Below, in pieces: positions 55,322-64,000 of a stretch of DNA of 64,000 nucleotides. The notes beneath the pieces were generated by a model. It made no database searches. It had not been told where the DNA came from and saw only the letters and a list, made by a program, of their open reading frames with translations. The position numbers were made by a program, and so were the translations under genes. Positions within the stretch are counted from its first letter, which is position 1; every line of letters begins with the position of its first letter. Source of the stretch: Saccharicrinis sp963677655 (GTDB lineage: Bacteria; Bacteroidota; Bacteroidia; Bacteroidales; Marinilabiliaceae); NCBI GenBank assembly GCA_963677655.1, contig OY782088.1. One strand, given 5' to 3'.

Positions 55322-56214
55322 CTGTCTCTCAAATCAATAATTTCTTGTGTTACCATCATTGAATCAACCGAAACTGAGTATACCCTGAAAAATCCTTTAG
55401 CACCATTACTTATATTACTCGGAACATTAGCCGAAGGTCCACTAAAAAGAGGAACTTGCAAACCTGTCTCTTCACTCACTGCATCTAAAAAATTATAATA
55501 ATCTTCATTTATAGTTTGCATTTCTAACTTAACCCAATCACCTTTTTCAAGTGGATAATCAGTTTTTTCACCACTGGAATCTTCATCAACTATATATTGT
55601 ACAGTTACACCATTTACATCACTACCATTAAAATAGCGATCCCAGGCATATTCTAATTCCGAAATCTGATCAGAAAACAATGTTCCATTGACATATACAG
55701 CAAATGCATAAAAATCTTCTGTTTCGGGATTATCTTTTGAATACATCTGTATTGTCCAACGTTTTTGTCCATGCCCAGTATCCCATGCCATAGACATTTC
55801 TAATATTTGCGCAGGCTCATATAAAGTATTTGTTGCAGTATAAGTTTCATCAATACCATCATCATTAATATCGACACCAGAAATCGTTAAAGTATATTCC
55901 TGATTATAAACACCTTTAAACGAAATGGGTACAATATAGGTACCTGGATTACTTAAATCTTCGTATAATTGTATTTCCTTAAAATCATCCGCTAACGTAA
56001 CCACTGCTCCACTAACAGCAGGACTGGAAGTGTTACTAAAATACTCGGAGGAAGTACTTAATACTACTTGATGATTGATATTTTGATCTGTAAATACTGC
56101 ATCAACAACCAAACAAGGTTCCCCGGAACTTAGATTCATTTCTATTTCCTCAGTACAAGAAACTACTCCACAAAACAATATTAAAACGAGTATATAATAA
56201 TTTACCTTTAACAT
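55318..56214 (-). CDS. DUF4249 family lipoprotein
   Basis: 298 residues. Signal peptide with lipobox LILFCGVVSC (Cys20 lipidated), so it is probably anchored to the outer membrane. The family pattern is clear: ATNTLYEPAQILEMSMAW region, SGEPCLVVDAVFTDQNINHQ (beta-sandwich start), SPAVSGAVVTLADDFKEIQL, NPGTYIVPISFKGVYNQEYT, and conserved aromatic positions in DFYAFAVYVNGTLF. In Bacteroidota these genes lie directly after a TonB-dependent receptor, as here (3-base gap). It likely serves as that receptor's surface partner. Substrate unknown. Confidence 0.9.
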   Translation of the reverse strand: MLKVNYYILVLILFCGVVSCTEEIEMNLSSGEPCLVVDAVFTDQNINHQVVLSTSSEYFSNTSSPAVSGAVVTLADDFKEIQLYEDLSNPGTYIVPISFKGVYNQEYTLTISGVDINDDGIDETYTATNTLYEPAQILEMSMAWDTGHGQKRWTIQMYSKDNPETEDFYAFAVYVNGTLFSDQISELEYAWDRYFNGSDVNGVTVQYIVDEDSSGEKTDYPLEKGDWVKLEMQTINEDYYNFLDAVSEETGLQVPLFSGPSANVPSNISNGAKGFFRVYSVSVDSMMVTQEIIDLRDS

Positions 56215-56217
56215 GAA

Positions 56218-58563
56218 TTAAAATTTAAAATTGTATGTAACAGATGGAACAAATTGAAATAGATATGTTTTTTGAGCCGTAGCTTTATATGGATCATCAT
56301 CATCCTGCTCAAAGAAAATAGACCATGCATTTTTTCTTCCATATAAATTATAAACAGAGAAATTCCATTCCCCTTCCCATTTCCTACCCTCTTTCTTTTT
56401 ATTTTTTATAGTAAAAGAAACATCCATTCTGTGATAGTCAGGCATCCGTTCTTCATTTCGGGCAGAATACAGTGGAATAATATCTCCACCCACATACATT
56501 CGCCCATTTGGAGCTGTAAAAGGTGCTCCACTAAAATAAACCCAATTTAAACCCAACTGACATCTTTTGCTAATAGTACGATTAACTACTACAGATATAT
56601 CATGATCATGACTATATGGAGATAAATACTTTTCTCCTTCGTTTATTTCAGAAATCTTTCTCCATGATTTACTCCATGTATAACCAACCCATCCATTAAA
56701 CTTTTCAAGATGAAACTTTACTAGGAATTCTGCACCATACGCCCACGATTTACCAGTTCTTATTTCGCCTTCCATTTTATCATTTAACAACAAATCAGGA
56801 TGATCCTTAAAATCAATAGTATTTTTCATATCCTTATAAAAGAGTTCAACAGAACTTTCAATAGTGTTATCAGAAAAGTTTTTAAACAAACCCATTGAAA
56901 ACTGATCACATATTTGAGGTTTAATATTTGGAGATGACATAAACCATACATCTAAAGGAGTTGTTGAAGTAGAATTTGATGCTAAATGAATATATTGACG
57001 AGTTTTTGAATAACTAGATTTGACTGAAGTTGTATTATTTAAAATATAAGACATCCCTAAACGAGGTTCAAAACCCCAGTAAGTATTAAATATTTCACCC
57101 CTTTTATAACTCAATTCATTAGTAACTTCATAATTTTCATCAAACTCATAAACTGTTCCCTTCCCAATATTTTGAAGCCCTGAAACCCTCAAACCATACT
57201 TTAAATTAAACCTCGAACCTAACTTTTGGTTATTAGCTATATATAAACCATGTTCTAACCCATTGGCATCCGGAACTTCAACCTTACTAAACATAGAATC
57301 TTCCCCCTCTCCTTGTGCTGTACCAGGATTTATAGTATGCTTAATACTTTGAAGGCCAAAGGATATTGTATTTTGAGGATTTAAGTAATAATTAAAATCG
57401 ATTTTTACACTATAATCTCTCAATCTACTTTTCCATGTAAATTCCGAAGCTTCTTCTGCTGTTCCTAATTTATAATCATACTTACTTCCGATAAATGTTA
57501 CATTTGAAAATAACTTTGGATTAAACACATGATTCCATCGCAAAGTAAATGTCTGATTCCCAAAATCCATTTTTGAATTTACATCTTTAAAAACATCACG
57601 CCCAAAATAAGTACTCAAATAAAGCCTGTTATTATTATTAATAGTATGCTTAACCTTAGCATTCAAATCATAAAAATAAAGCTTACTCCCTTTAGCTTCT
57701 TCATCTGTTGCTAATGGAAGAAAAATATCGGCATAAGTCCTTCTTCCACTTACAATAAATGAAGTTTTATCTTTTAAAATAGGACCTTCAAGTGTTAAAC
57801 GTGAGGATATTAAACCCACTCCTCCCTTGCCTTCAATTTTCTTATTACTTCCATCATTCATTCTAACATCTACCAAAGATGACAAACGACCTCCTGACGA
57901 TGCTGGAATATCTCCTTTATACAGTTGAACATCTTTTATTGCATCATTATTAAATACTGAAAAGAAACCCAACATATGACCTGCATTATAAACTATGGCT
58001 TCATCCAACAGTACTAAATTCTGATCAGGATTTCCCCCTCGAACGCTAAAACCACTTGAACCTTCGCTCGTAGCCTGAACGCCGGGCATCAACTGCAATA
58101 CTTTTATAACATCGACTTCCCCCATTAAAGCCGGAACTGCTTTTACATCTTTACTTTGAAGTTTTTGAACGCTCATTTGAGCATCACGAACATTGGCATC
58201 AAGCTTTTTACTCAGAACAACAACTTCATCTATATTTTCAGTCTCAGGATTCAACTCAATATCCAGAGTCATATTATGGTTTATTTCCAACCTCTTTGAG
58301 ATCGTTGTATATCCCATATACACAAAATCTACATTATAGATTCCCGGATCAACACTAAAGGAATAGAAACCATACAGGTTAGATATCGTTCCTGTTTTTA
58401 AATCTCTGAAGTATACATTTGCCCCTATCAACAATTCACCATTACTACTATCTTTTATATATCCACTCAAAACAACTTTGTCGTTAACCAGAGGATCCTT
58501 TGCATAAACATAATTATTGCAATAAAACACAATAATTATGATAAACATAACTAATTTTTGCAT
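56218..58563 (-). CDS. TonB-dependent outer-membrane receptor
   Basis: 781 residues. A short hydrophobic signal segment (MQKLVMFIIIIVFYCNNYVYA) is followed by a carboxypeptidase-regulatory-like domain (about 32-112; LSGYIKDSSNGELLIGANVY, LYGFYSFSVDPGIYNVDF). The Ton-box-like ENIDEVVVLSKK comes next, then the plug (about 130-245; SSGFSVRGGNPDQNLVLLDE). The C-terminal beta-barrel ends in an aromatic residue (VPSVTYNFKF). The pairing with DUF4249 and lack of SusD argue against a polysaccharide SusCD system; what it imports is unknown. A hairpin with T tract lies about 65 bases before its start. Confidence 0.93.
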   Translation of the reverse strand: MQKLVMFIIIIVFYCNNYVYAKDPLVNDKVVLSGYIKDSSNGELLIGANVYFRDLKTGTISNLYGFYSFSVDPGIYNVDFVYMGYTTISKRLEINHNMTLDIELNPETENIDEVVVLSKKLDANVRDAQMSVQKLQSKDVKAVPALMGEVDVIKVLQLMPGVQATSEGSSGFSVRGGNPDQNLVLLDEAIVYNAGHMLGFFSVFNNDAIKDVQLYKGDIPASSGGRLSSLVDVRMNDGSNKKIEGKGGVGLISSRLTLEGPILKDKTSFIVSGRRTYADIFLPLATDEEAKGSKLYFYDLNAKVKHTINNNNRLYLSTYFGRDVFKDVNSKMDFGNQTFTLRWNHVFNPKLFSNVTFIGSKYDYKLGTAEEASEFTWKSRLRDYSVKIDFNYYLNPQNTISFGLQSIKHTINPGTAQGEGEDSMFSKVEVPDANGLEHGLYIANNQKLGSRFNLKYGLRVSGLQNIGKGTVYEFDENYEVTNELSYKRGEIFNTYWGFEPRLGMSYILNNTTSVKSSYSKTRQYIHLASNSTSTTPLDVWFMSSPNIKPQICDQFSMGLFKNFSDNTIESSVELFYKDMKNTIDFKDHPDLLLNDKMEGEIRTGKSWAYGAEFLVKFHLEKFNGWVGYTWSKSWRKISEINEGEKYLSPYSHDHDISVVVNRTISKRCQLGLNWVYFSGAPFTAPNGRMYVGGDIIPLYSARNEERMPDYHRMDVSFTIKNKKKEGRKWEGEWNFSVYNLYGRKNAWSIFFEQDDDDPYKATAQKTYLFQFVPSVTYNFKF

Positions 58564-59021
58564 TGTATATTTTTTCTTATTCTAAAGCAAAGACAAATAT
58601 TATTCTTTATGGTTGCAAAGTAGGCATAAAAAAACCTGTCTCAAAACAAGACAGGTTTTTACTAATTATAGAATTAGATTTTTAAGAATGGGAATGGTTG
58701 TCATAGTTTATTGAACAGGATTAAGATTGAAAGCGCGCAATTAAAATAAAATAAGACTAAATGAATTTCGCTTCATTTGCTATTACAAAGAAAATAGATA
58801 GCAATAAGAATAAAGAATTTTAGGCGTGACAAACATGTGACAAAACTTGAACACCTCATTATCAACACCTTTTAAAATGTAATTCTTTATCATTTTTAAT
58901 ATGCAATTACACCTTATTTCCATATAAATTTACCAACAATTATCATTTACTCTTCTTTCATCAATACTCAAATCACTGACATACCTTCATATCACACTTT
59001 TGTAAAAGCGTTTTTCTTAAT
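58564..59021. other. Region between the vWA gene and the TonB receptor
   Basis: Holds the terminator-like hairpin at 58630-58660 and about 360 bases of AT-rich DNA between it and the vWA stop. The receptor promoter may lie between the hairpin and the start codon (a TAATATTTG stretch is present on the minus strand), but no full match was found. No gene seen. Confidence 0.5.
58630..58660. terminator. Terminator or leader hairpin upstream of the TonB receptor
   Basis: Perfect 12-bp stem AAAAACCTGTCT / AGACAGGTTTTT with a 7-base loop and seven T's on the minus strand. It lies 66 bases before the receptor start and 360 bases after the vWA gene, so it is either a late terminator of the vWA transcript or an attenuator of the receptor leader. 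Confidence 0.75.
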
Positions 59022-60926
59022 TCATTTTTTAACTACATCCTGTGAAAGCTGTTTTGAACAATTGATCAATCTCAGCATCTCATAACAATACCCCTGTTCA
59101 TCATGCCATTCCGAATCTTTTAGCAACCTTTCGATATTTTCAAAAGACATATCATTAACATAATAATCACCTCGCAACTTCATTCCCCAAACTGCTACAC
59201 ACGAAACAAATGAAAATTTTCCGGATACATCTTCATCTCTTTTTACCCTATTTAATACAGGAACCGTAATTAACTTACTACTATTTTCATCCGGCAACTT
59301 ATACCGTACCTTTATTGTTAATAACTCATCAGATAAACTTTCTAATGGAATAGAAATTTTTTCTTCTCTTTGATATTTTAACGGATCTGTACCTGGAATA
59401 TATTCCCCTATATCATCTGTACCTACAGGAATTATCTCATAAAGGGCAGTTACAGAATGTCCTGAACCAATTTCACCTGCATCAACTCTATCATTGTTAA
59501 AATCTTCTTTATTTAACATTCTATTTTCGTAACCAATTAACCTATAAGCAGCAACATATTCAGGATTAAATTCTAATTGAAATTTTACATCCTTTGCTAT
59601 AGTGTACAATGTACCTCCAAACTCTTCCACTAAAGCTTTTTTGGCTTCAAGAAAATTATCTATATAAAAATAATTTCCATTCCCCTTATCTGCTATAATT
59701 TCCATTTTAGAATCCTTATAATTTCCAATTCCAAAACCAGTAACTGTAATATATATTCCATTTTCTCTTTCTGATTCAATAAGTTTTTCCATCTCTTGAT
59801 TACTACTCAATCCCACATTGAAGTCACCATCTGTGGCAAGTATAATTCTATTATTTCCTTTTTTAAGATAATTTTCGTGAGCTAACTTATAGGCCAACTT
59901 TAATCCTGCACCTCCAGCTGTAGATCCACCTGCAGACAATTTATCCAAAGCATCAATTATTTTTCTCTTTTCCTTTCCTGAAGTCGGATTCAATACAACT
60001 CCAGCGGCTCCAGCATACACAACAATCGAAACCTTGTCTTCTTCACGAAGTTCATTAACAAGCATTTTTAAAGCTGATTTTAAAAGAGGTAGTTTATTAT
60101 TAGAATTCATTGATCCCGATACATCGATTAAAAAAACTAAATTTGACGGAGGCAAATTTTCTTTTTCAATACGCTTTCCCTGTAAAGCAACCTGCATTAA
60201 ATAGTGACTTCTGTTCCAGGGACAAAGTGCAACTTCATGATGCACAGCAAACGGTTGTTGGTTTTTAGGTCCATCATAATTATAATCGAAATAATTAATC
60301 ATCTCTTCTATTCTTACTGCATCTTTAGGCGGCATTACTCCATTATTTAAAAAACGGCGTATATTTGAATAGGAAGCTTTATCTACATCTACAGAAAATG
60401 TTGACAATGGAGACTCCTTGGGGTCCAAAAACTTATTTGTATTTATTTCTGCATAATCCTCACGCGATATCGATGGTTGTAAATAATTAACTTGTTCAAC
60501 CTTTTGCCTACTAACACTTTTACTTACAGCTCCAGTTAAAACGGATCTTTTTTTTACACCATAACCTACGACAACACATTCTTCCTGTTCACGATCATCT
60601 TCTAATACTACAACTTCATTAACTGAATACGAAGAACTCTCTAGAACTACATTTACAATGAGGTTATTCTTAATTCTTACTTCCTTTGATTTCATTCCAA
60701 TAAAAGAGAAAACCAAATGTTTAGCAGAATCAGAAACAACAATAGTATATTTTCCATTTATATCAGTATATGTTTCATTACTCGTACCTTTTTCAAGGAC
60801 CGTAACTCCTGGCAATGCATGATTAGCATTATCATAGACAACACCTGTTATAAACTTATCAGCCCATGTATTTTGAACAAATACCATAAGCATAATAACT
60901 ACTAATATTAAAATTGTTTTTTTCAT
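59022..60926 (-). CDS. YfbK-type von Willebrand factor A protein with N-terminal carboxypeptidase-regulatory-like domain
   Basis: 634 residues. Signal peptide (MKKTILILVVIMLMVFVQNT). Residues about 24-98 are a carboxypeptidase-regulatory-like domain (GVVYDNANHALPGVTVLEKG), followed by two receptor-like Ton-box motifs, VNEVVVLEDD (102-111) and VVVGYGVKKRSVLTGAVS (118-135). The YfbK-family N-terminal region follows (SPLSTFSVDVDKASYSNIRR, DAVRIEEMINYFDYNY). The vWA domain has its metal site DVSGS at 268-272 and LATDGDFNVG. The C-terminal part (KDVKFQLEFNPEYVAAYRLI onward) fits DUF3520. Probably periplasmic or surface-exposed; function of the family is poorly known. Confidence 0.9.
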   Translation of the reverse strand: MKKTILILVVIMLMVFVQNTWADKFITGVVYDNANHALPGVTVLEKGTSNETYTDINGKYTIVVSDSAKHLVFSFIGMKSKEVRIKNNLIVNVVLESSSYSVNEVVVLEDDREQEECVVVGYGVKKRSVLTGAVSKSVSRQKVEQVNYLQPSISREDYAEINTNKFLDPKESPLSTFSVDVDKASYSNIRRFLNNGVMPPKDAVRIEEMINYFDYNYDGPKNQQPFAVHHEVALCPWNRSHYLMQVALQGKRIEKENLPPSNLVFLIDVSGSMNSNNKLPLLKSALKMLVNELREEDKVSIVVYAGAAGVVLNPTSGKEKRKIIDALDKLSAGGSTAGGAGLKLAYKLAHENYLKKGNNRIILATDGDFNVGLSSNQEMEKLIESERENGIYITVTGFGIGNYKDSKMEIIADKGNGNYFYIDNFLEAKKALVEEFGGTLYTIAKDVKFQLEFNPEYVAAYRLIGYENRMLNKEDFNNDRVDAGEIGSGHSVTALYEIIPVGTDDIGEYIPGTDPLKYQREEKISIPLESLSDELLTIKVRYKLPDENSSKLITVPVLNRVKRDEDVSGKFSFVSCVAVWGMKLRGDYYVNDMSFENIERLLKDSEWHDEQGYCYEMLRLINCSKQLSQDVVKK

Positions 60927-60983
60927 AATATCTATATTTAATAATTAAGTATAGATAGGATGCAAGCATTGAATTAATTCCAT

Positions 60984-61019
60984 AAAAAAAGCCGGAAAGC
61001 TTTTACGCTTCCCGGCTTT
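60984..61019 (-). terminator. Rho-independent terminator of the lpx operon
   Basis: Stem AAAGCCGGAAAGC / GCTTCCCGGCTTT (one mismatch) with a 6-base loop, and seven T's on the minus strand, just after the lpxA stop. Confidence 0.85.
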
Positions 61020-61040
61020 ATATTTTATATTTCATTAAGG

Positions 61041-61832
61041 TTATCTATCTGAAGATGAACTATAACCTTTAATAATACCTCTTTGAGAATTCTTAACAAA
61101 AAGAATAATTTCATCTCTTTCTTTTGAAGCAGGTAACTCTGCCTCAATCTTTTCTATTGCATCGGAATTATTCAACCCACTTTGATATAAAACCCTGTAA
61201 ATGTTTTGGATTCCTGTAATTTGTTCATTTGTAAAGCTTCTTCTTCTTAATCCGATAGAATTAATACCTCCATAAGACATTTTAGTATTTCCCACCTTTA
61301 CATATGGAGGAACATCTTTACTTAATAAAGAACCTCCCTGAATCATTACATGCGATCCAATATGTACAAATTGATGAATTGCTGATGTACCACCAATAAT
61401 TGCATAATCATCAATTCTTACCTCTCCTGCTACCTGAGTTGCATTTGCGATAATTACATTATCACCAACAACAACATCATGAGCAATATGGGTATATGCC
61501 ATTAATAAGCAATTCTTCCCAACAACTGTCTTTCCTTTTGATGAAGTACCTCTATTTACAGTAACACATTCTCTAACTGTAGTATTATCACCAATAATAG
61601 CAACAGTATCTTCTCCTGAAAATTTAAGGTCCTGAGGAACTCCTGCAATCACAGCTCCCGGAAAAATATTACAATTTTTACCAATCCTGGCTCCCTCTAA
61701 AATTGTTACATTTGAACCAATTCTAGTTCCCTCTTCAATAACTACATTTTTATCAATAGTAACAAATGGCTCAATAACTACATTCGGAGCTATTTTTGCT
61801 TCGGGATGAATATACGCCAAAGGTTGTTTCAT
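61041..61832 (-). CDS. lpxA: UDP-N-acetylglucosamine acyltransferase LpxA
   Basis: 263 residues from MKQPLAYIHPEAKIAPN, which has an AAGAAGAG-like ribosome site in front. A longer frame from 61895 adds 21 residues (MEDVQTIQIEPVESGKTKEE) not found in the family. First step of lipid A synthesis. The left-handed beta-helix repeats are clear (VVIEPFVTIDKNVVIEEGTR, IGSNVTILEGARIGKNCNIF). The catalytic His is in MAYTHIAHDVVVGDNV, and the IHQFVHIGSH end of the helix is present. It sits about 240 bases after lpxC-fabZ, and the operon is closed by the hairpin at 60984. Confidence 0.95.
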   Translation of the reverse strand: MKQPLAYIHPEAKIAPNVVIEPFVTIDKNVVIEEGTRIGSNVTILEGARIGKNCNIFPGAVIAGVPQDLKFSGEDTVAIIGDNTTVRECVTVNRGTSSKGKTVVGKNCLLMAYTHIAHDVVVGDNVIIANATQVAGEVRIDDYAIIGGTSAIHQFVHIGSHVMIQGGSLLSKDVPPYVKVGNTKMSYGGINSIGLRRRSFTNEQITGIQNIYRVLYQSGLNNSDAIEKIEAELPASKERDEIILFVKNSQRGIIKGYSSSSDR

Positions 61833-62068
61833 ATTCTCTTCTTTAGTTTTCCCTGACTCTACAGGCTCAATTTGAATTGTTTGTACGTCTTCCAAGTCAA
61901 AATATTTAATTGGGTATTTTCAACTCTTTAAAATAAAAATACCCTCAAAATTTTCCGCTGCGAAAATAGTCTAACTATCTTAATAAAAAAAATAAATTAT
62001 AATTTATAAGAGTCAAGTGCCTATTTTTCGACTTAAACACCAGTAATATACAATTAGACTTACAAAAA

Positions 62069-63469
62069 TTACCCTTTATTTTTTGTAACATTTGCCATAA
62101 ATTCACCTTCTGCAACTATAGAATCACCCACAAATGCAGTTCCTTTCATATTGGCAACTCCTCTTCTGATCGGAGCCATAAGGTCTAATTTAAATATCAC
62201 AGTATCACCAGGAACCACTTTCTTACGGAATTTAATATTATCCATTTTCATAAAATATGTAGAGTACAGTTCTGGATCTTCAACTTGATTTAACACAAAG
62301 ATTCCTCCACATTGAGCCATTGCTTCAACTAGCAATACTCCTGGCATTACAGGCTCTGTTGGAAAATGCCCCTGAAAAAAGTTCTCATTATGTGTTATAT
62401 TTTTAATCCCAACAACATAATTTTCCTGCAGATCAATAATCTTATCAATTAATAAAAATGGATATCTATGTGGTAATAAACCTTTTATTTGATTAATGTC
62501 AAATACTGGTTCTATTGTTGGATCATAAGGTGGAACAACCGGTTTGTTTGCACATTTTTTTATTTCGCAACGAAGTACTTTTGCAAATTCAACATTTGCC
62601 TGATGACCTGGTCGTGTAGCGATAATTTTTCCTTTTATTGGCAAACCGGCTAAACATAAATCCCCTATCACATCCATTAATTTATGTCTGGCAGGTTCAT
62701 TCTGATGAGTAAGTTCAAGATTATTTAGAATACCAATAGGCTTTACTTCTACTCGAGGTTGATTAAATAAATCAGACAATCTATTCAACTCATCCTGTGT
62801 AACTTCTTTATCTATAATAATAATAGCATTTTCAAGATCTCCTCCTTTAATAAGATCATGCTTCATCAACATCTCAACTTCATGAAGAAAAACGAATGTA
62901 CGACATGAACTGATTTCCTTATCAAAATCACTCAACGAATCAAGAGAAGCAAACTGACTCCCAAGAAACATTGAATTATTAAATGAGATATGAGTATCAA
63001 TACTAAATGAATCATCAGGTAAGGCAATCAATTTAACGCCTTTTTCTTTATCCTCATAAACCATTTTTTCTTTGACTACAAAATATTTTCTCTCAGCATC
63101 CTGCTCTTCTATCCCTACATTATTTATTGCTTCTACAAAATATTTTGCACTTCCGTCTAATATTGGCACCTCAGGTCCATCAACTTCTATCAAACAGTTA
63201 TCCACACCTAAACCTCTTAGTGCAGCTAAACAGTGTTCAATAGTACTTACAGATGCTTCTTTCTTTTGTAAAACAGTACCTCTTTCTGTAAATGCAACAT
63301 TTTCTGCTACTGCATCAATTAAAGGTTGTCCTTCAAGATCAACTCTTTTAAATTTAAAACCATGATTTACAGCCGCTGGATTTAAAACTAAATTTACAAC
63401 AGCTCCTGTATGCAACCCTTTTCCTTTAAGTGTTACTGTTCCTGCTAAAGTATTTTGATATTCAATCAT
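62069..63469 (-). CDS. lpxC-fabZ: Bifunctional UDP-3-O-acyl-GlcNAc deacetylase / 3-hydroxyacyl-ACP dehydratase (LpxC-FabZ fusion)
   Basis: 466 residues from MIEYQNTLAGTVTLKGKGLH; an upstream Met at 63502 adds 11 hydrophobic residues and is less likely. The LpxC half (about 1-300) has the zinc His in STIEHCLAALRGLGVDN and the HKLMDVIGDLCL motif. The FabZ half (about 320-466) has LLPHRYPFLLIDKI and the catalytic His/Glu in FFQGHFPTEPVMPGVLLVEA. Such fusion is a known trait of Bacteroidota. LpxC makes the committed lipid A step and FabZ the beta-hydroxyacyl dehydration of fatty acid synthesis. The gene follows lpxD with a 42-base gap. Confidence 0.96.
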   Translation of the reverse strand: MIEYQNTLAGTVTLKGKGLHTGAVVNLVLNPAAVNHGFKFKRVDLEGQPLIDAVAENVAFTERGTVLQKKEASVSTIEHCLAALRGLGVDNCLIEVDGPEVPILDGSAKYFVEAINNVGIEEQDAERKYFVVKEKMVYEDKEKGVKLIALPDDSFSIDTHISFNNSMFLGSQFASLDSLSDFDKEISSCRTFVFLHEVEMLMKHDLIKGGDLENAIIIIDKEVTQDELNRLSDLFNQPRVEVKPIGILNNLELTHQNEPARHKLMDVIGDLCLAGLPIKGKIIATRPGHQANVEFAKVLRCEIKKCANKPVVPPYDPTIEPVFDINQIKGLLPHRYPFLLIDKIIDLQENYVVGIKNITHNENFFQGHFPTEPVMPGVLLVEAMAQCGGIFVLNQVEDPELYSTYFMKMDNIKFRKKVVPGDTVIFKLDLMAPIRRGVANMKGTAFVGDSIVAEGEFMANVTKNKG

Positions 63470-63511
63470 AATAAAGATGTATGCCTTTTTCTTGATAAAC
63501 AAGAAAAGCTA

Positions 63512-64000
63512 TTATTCTCCTTTTAACTTTTTTATTTCTTCTTTTAATTCTTTCACCTGTGCTACTAACTCAGGTAATTGCTTAAAATTTACGTATGAAC
63601 GACTATAAAGTCTTGCATCTTGTGCAGGCAATCCTCTCATAAATAAATCTTTTTGTGTAACATTTTTACTTACACCTGTAAATGCTCCAAGTTTAACACC
63701 ATCTGCAACAGTTAAATGCCCTGCCACACCAGCATGACCACCAATCATACAGTTTTTACCCACTTTAGCAGATCCTGCAATTGCGGTTATCGCAGCCATA
63801 ACCGTATTATCTCCAACTTCAACATTATGAGCAATTTGAACTAAATTATCTAATTTAACGCCTTTATGCACGATAGTAGCCCCCATTGTTGCTCTATCAA
63901 TAGTTGTATTAGCTCCAATTTCTACATCATCTTCAAGAACTACATTTCCTAATTGAGGAATTTTAGTATACTCCCCGTTTTCACTTGGAGCAAAACCAAA
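63512..64000 (-). CDS. lpxD: UDP-3-O-(3-hydroxymyristoyl)glucosamine N-acyltransferase LpxD (N-terminus beyond window)
   Basis: Only the last ~163 codons are in the window; the frame stays open to base 64000 and reads FGFAPSENGEYTKIPQLGNV at the edge. Hexapeptide beta-helix repeats are clear (VVLEDDVEIGANTTIDRATM, GATIVHKGVKLDNLVQIAHN, AGSAKVGKNCMIGGHAGVAG). The catalytic His is in QIAHNVEVGDN. The C-terminal helix (LPELVAQVKELKEEIKKLKG) is the usual trimer-stabilising end. It adds the second acyl chain to lipid A precursor. First visible gene of the lpxD-lpxC/fabZ-lpxA operon. Confidence 0.96.
   Translation of the reverse strand, partial: FGFAPSENGEYTKIPQLGNVVLEDDVEIGANTTIDRATMGATIVHKGVKLDNLVQIAHNVEVGDNTVMAAITAIAGSAKVGKNCMIGGHAGVAGHLTVADGVKLGAFTGVSKNVTQKDLFMRGLPAQDARLYSRSYVNFKQLPELVAQVKELKEEIKKLKGE

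Noticed and set aside
56218..58563. SusC/SusD polysaccharide uptake pair
   Set aside because: The partner gene is DUF4249, not SusD, and no glycoside hydrolase or sensor gene is linked; kept as a general TonB receptor.
61833..61895. N-terminal extension of LpxA
   Set aside because: 21 extra residues not found in LpxA, and a better ribosome site precedes the inner Met at 61832.

Overview
This is AT-rich bacterial DNA from a member of the Bacteroidota, most likely the marine Bacteroidales/Marinilabiliales side. That placement is inferred from gene content: an LpxC-FabZ fusion, a GroEL with a GGM-rich tail, SprB-type repeats, a DUF4249/TonB-receptor pair, a DUF6266 protein, a sufBCDSE operon and Bacteroidota-style promoters (TTTG / TAnnTTTG). 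Almost everything is on the minus strand. I saw no tRNA, rRNA, CRISPR array, insertion sequence or prophage.

Layout. 1-14289 (minus) is one giant secreted SprB-repeat protein gene. Its frame is broken once near 2397 and it runs off the left edge. 14290-24255 holds dprA, a 326-bp tandem repeat, folE, a DUF6266 protein, a small secreted carboxypeptidase-regulatory-like protein, a nitroreductase, groESL and secG. secG ends an operon that also has a sigma54-type activator, lptE and a TPR-like gene (24277-26999). 27251-38601 is a complete glycogen/alpha-glucan locus: a eukaryotic-type branching enzyme on plus, convergent with a minus-strand operon of debranching enzyme, GT4 glycosyltransferase, GH57 enzyme, a tiny CBM48 protein and a 1410-residue GT3 glycogen synthase-GT35 phosphorylase fusion. 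38908-41849 holds a GSCFA protein, an alpha/beta hydrolase and queG. 41952-47820 is a SUF iron-sulfur assembly operon (sufB-C-D-S-E-DUF59).

48337-50206 (plus) is an ECF sigma factor overlapping a membrane anti-sigma-like gene that carries a carboxypeptidase-regulatory-like domain, a Ton-box-like motif and a TonB-C-like end. 50244-52097 is an AraC-type regulator joined to a membrane segment, a TolB-like domain and TPRs. Next come aroA and aroB, a small membrane protein, a DUF4249 lipoprotein with its TonB-dependent receptor, a YfbK-type von Willebrand A protein, and the lipid A genes lpxA, lpxC-fabZ and lpxD (cut by the right edge).

Most of the window is core metabolism. The least ordinary items are the frameshifted giant adhesin, the synthase-phosphorylase fusion in the glycogen locus, the anti-sigma/TonB-C hybrid, and a Ton-box-like motif that recurs in proteins that are not receptors. 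No wholly new multi-gene system could be proven from sequence alone.
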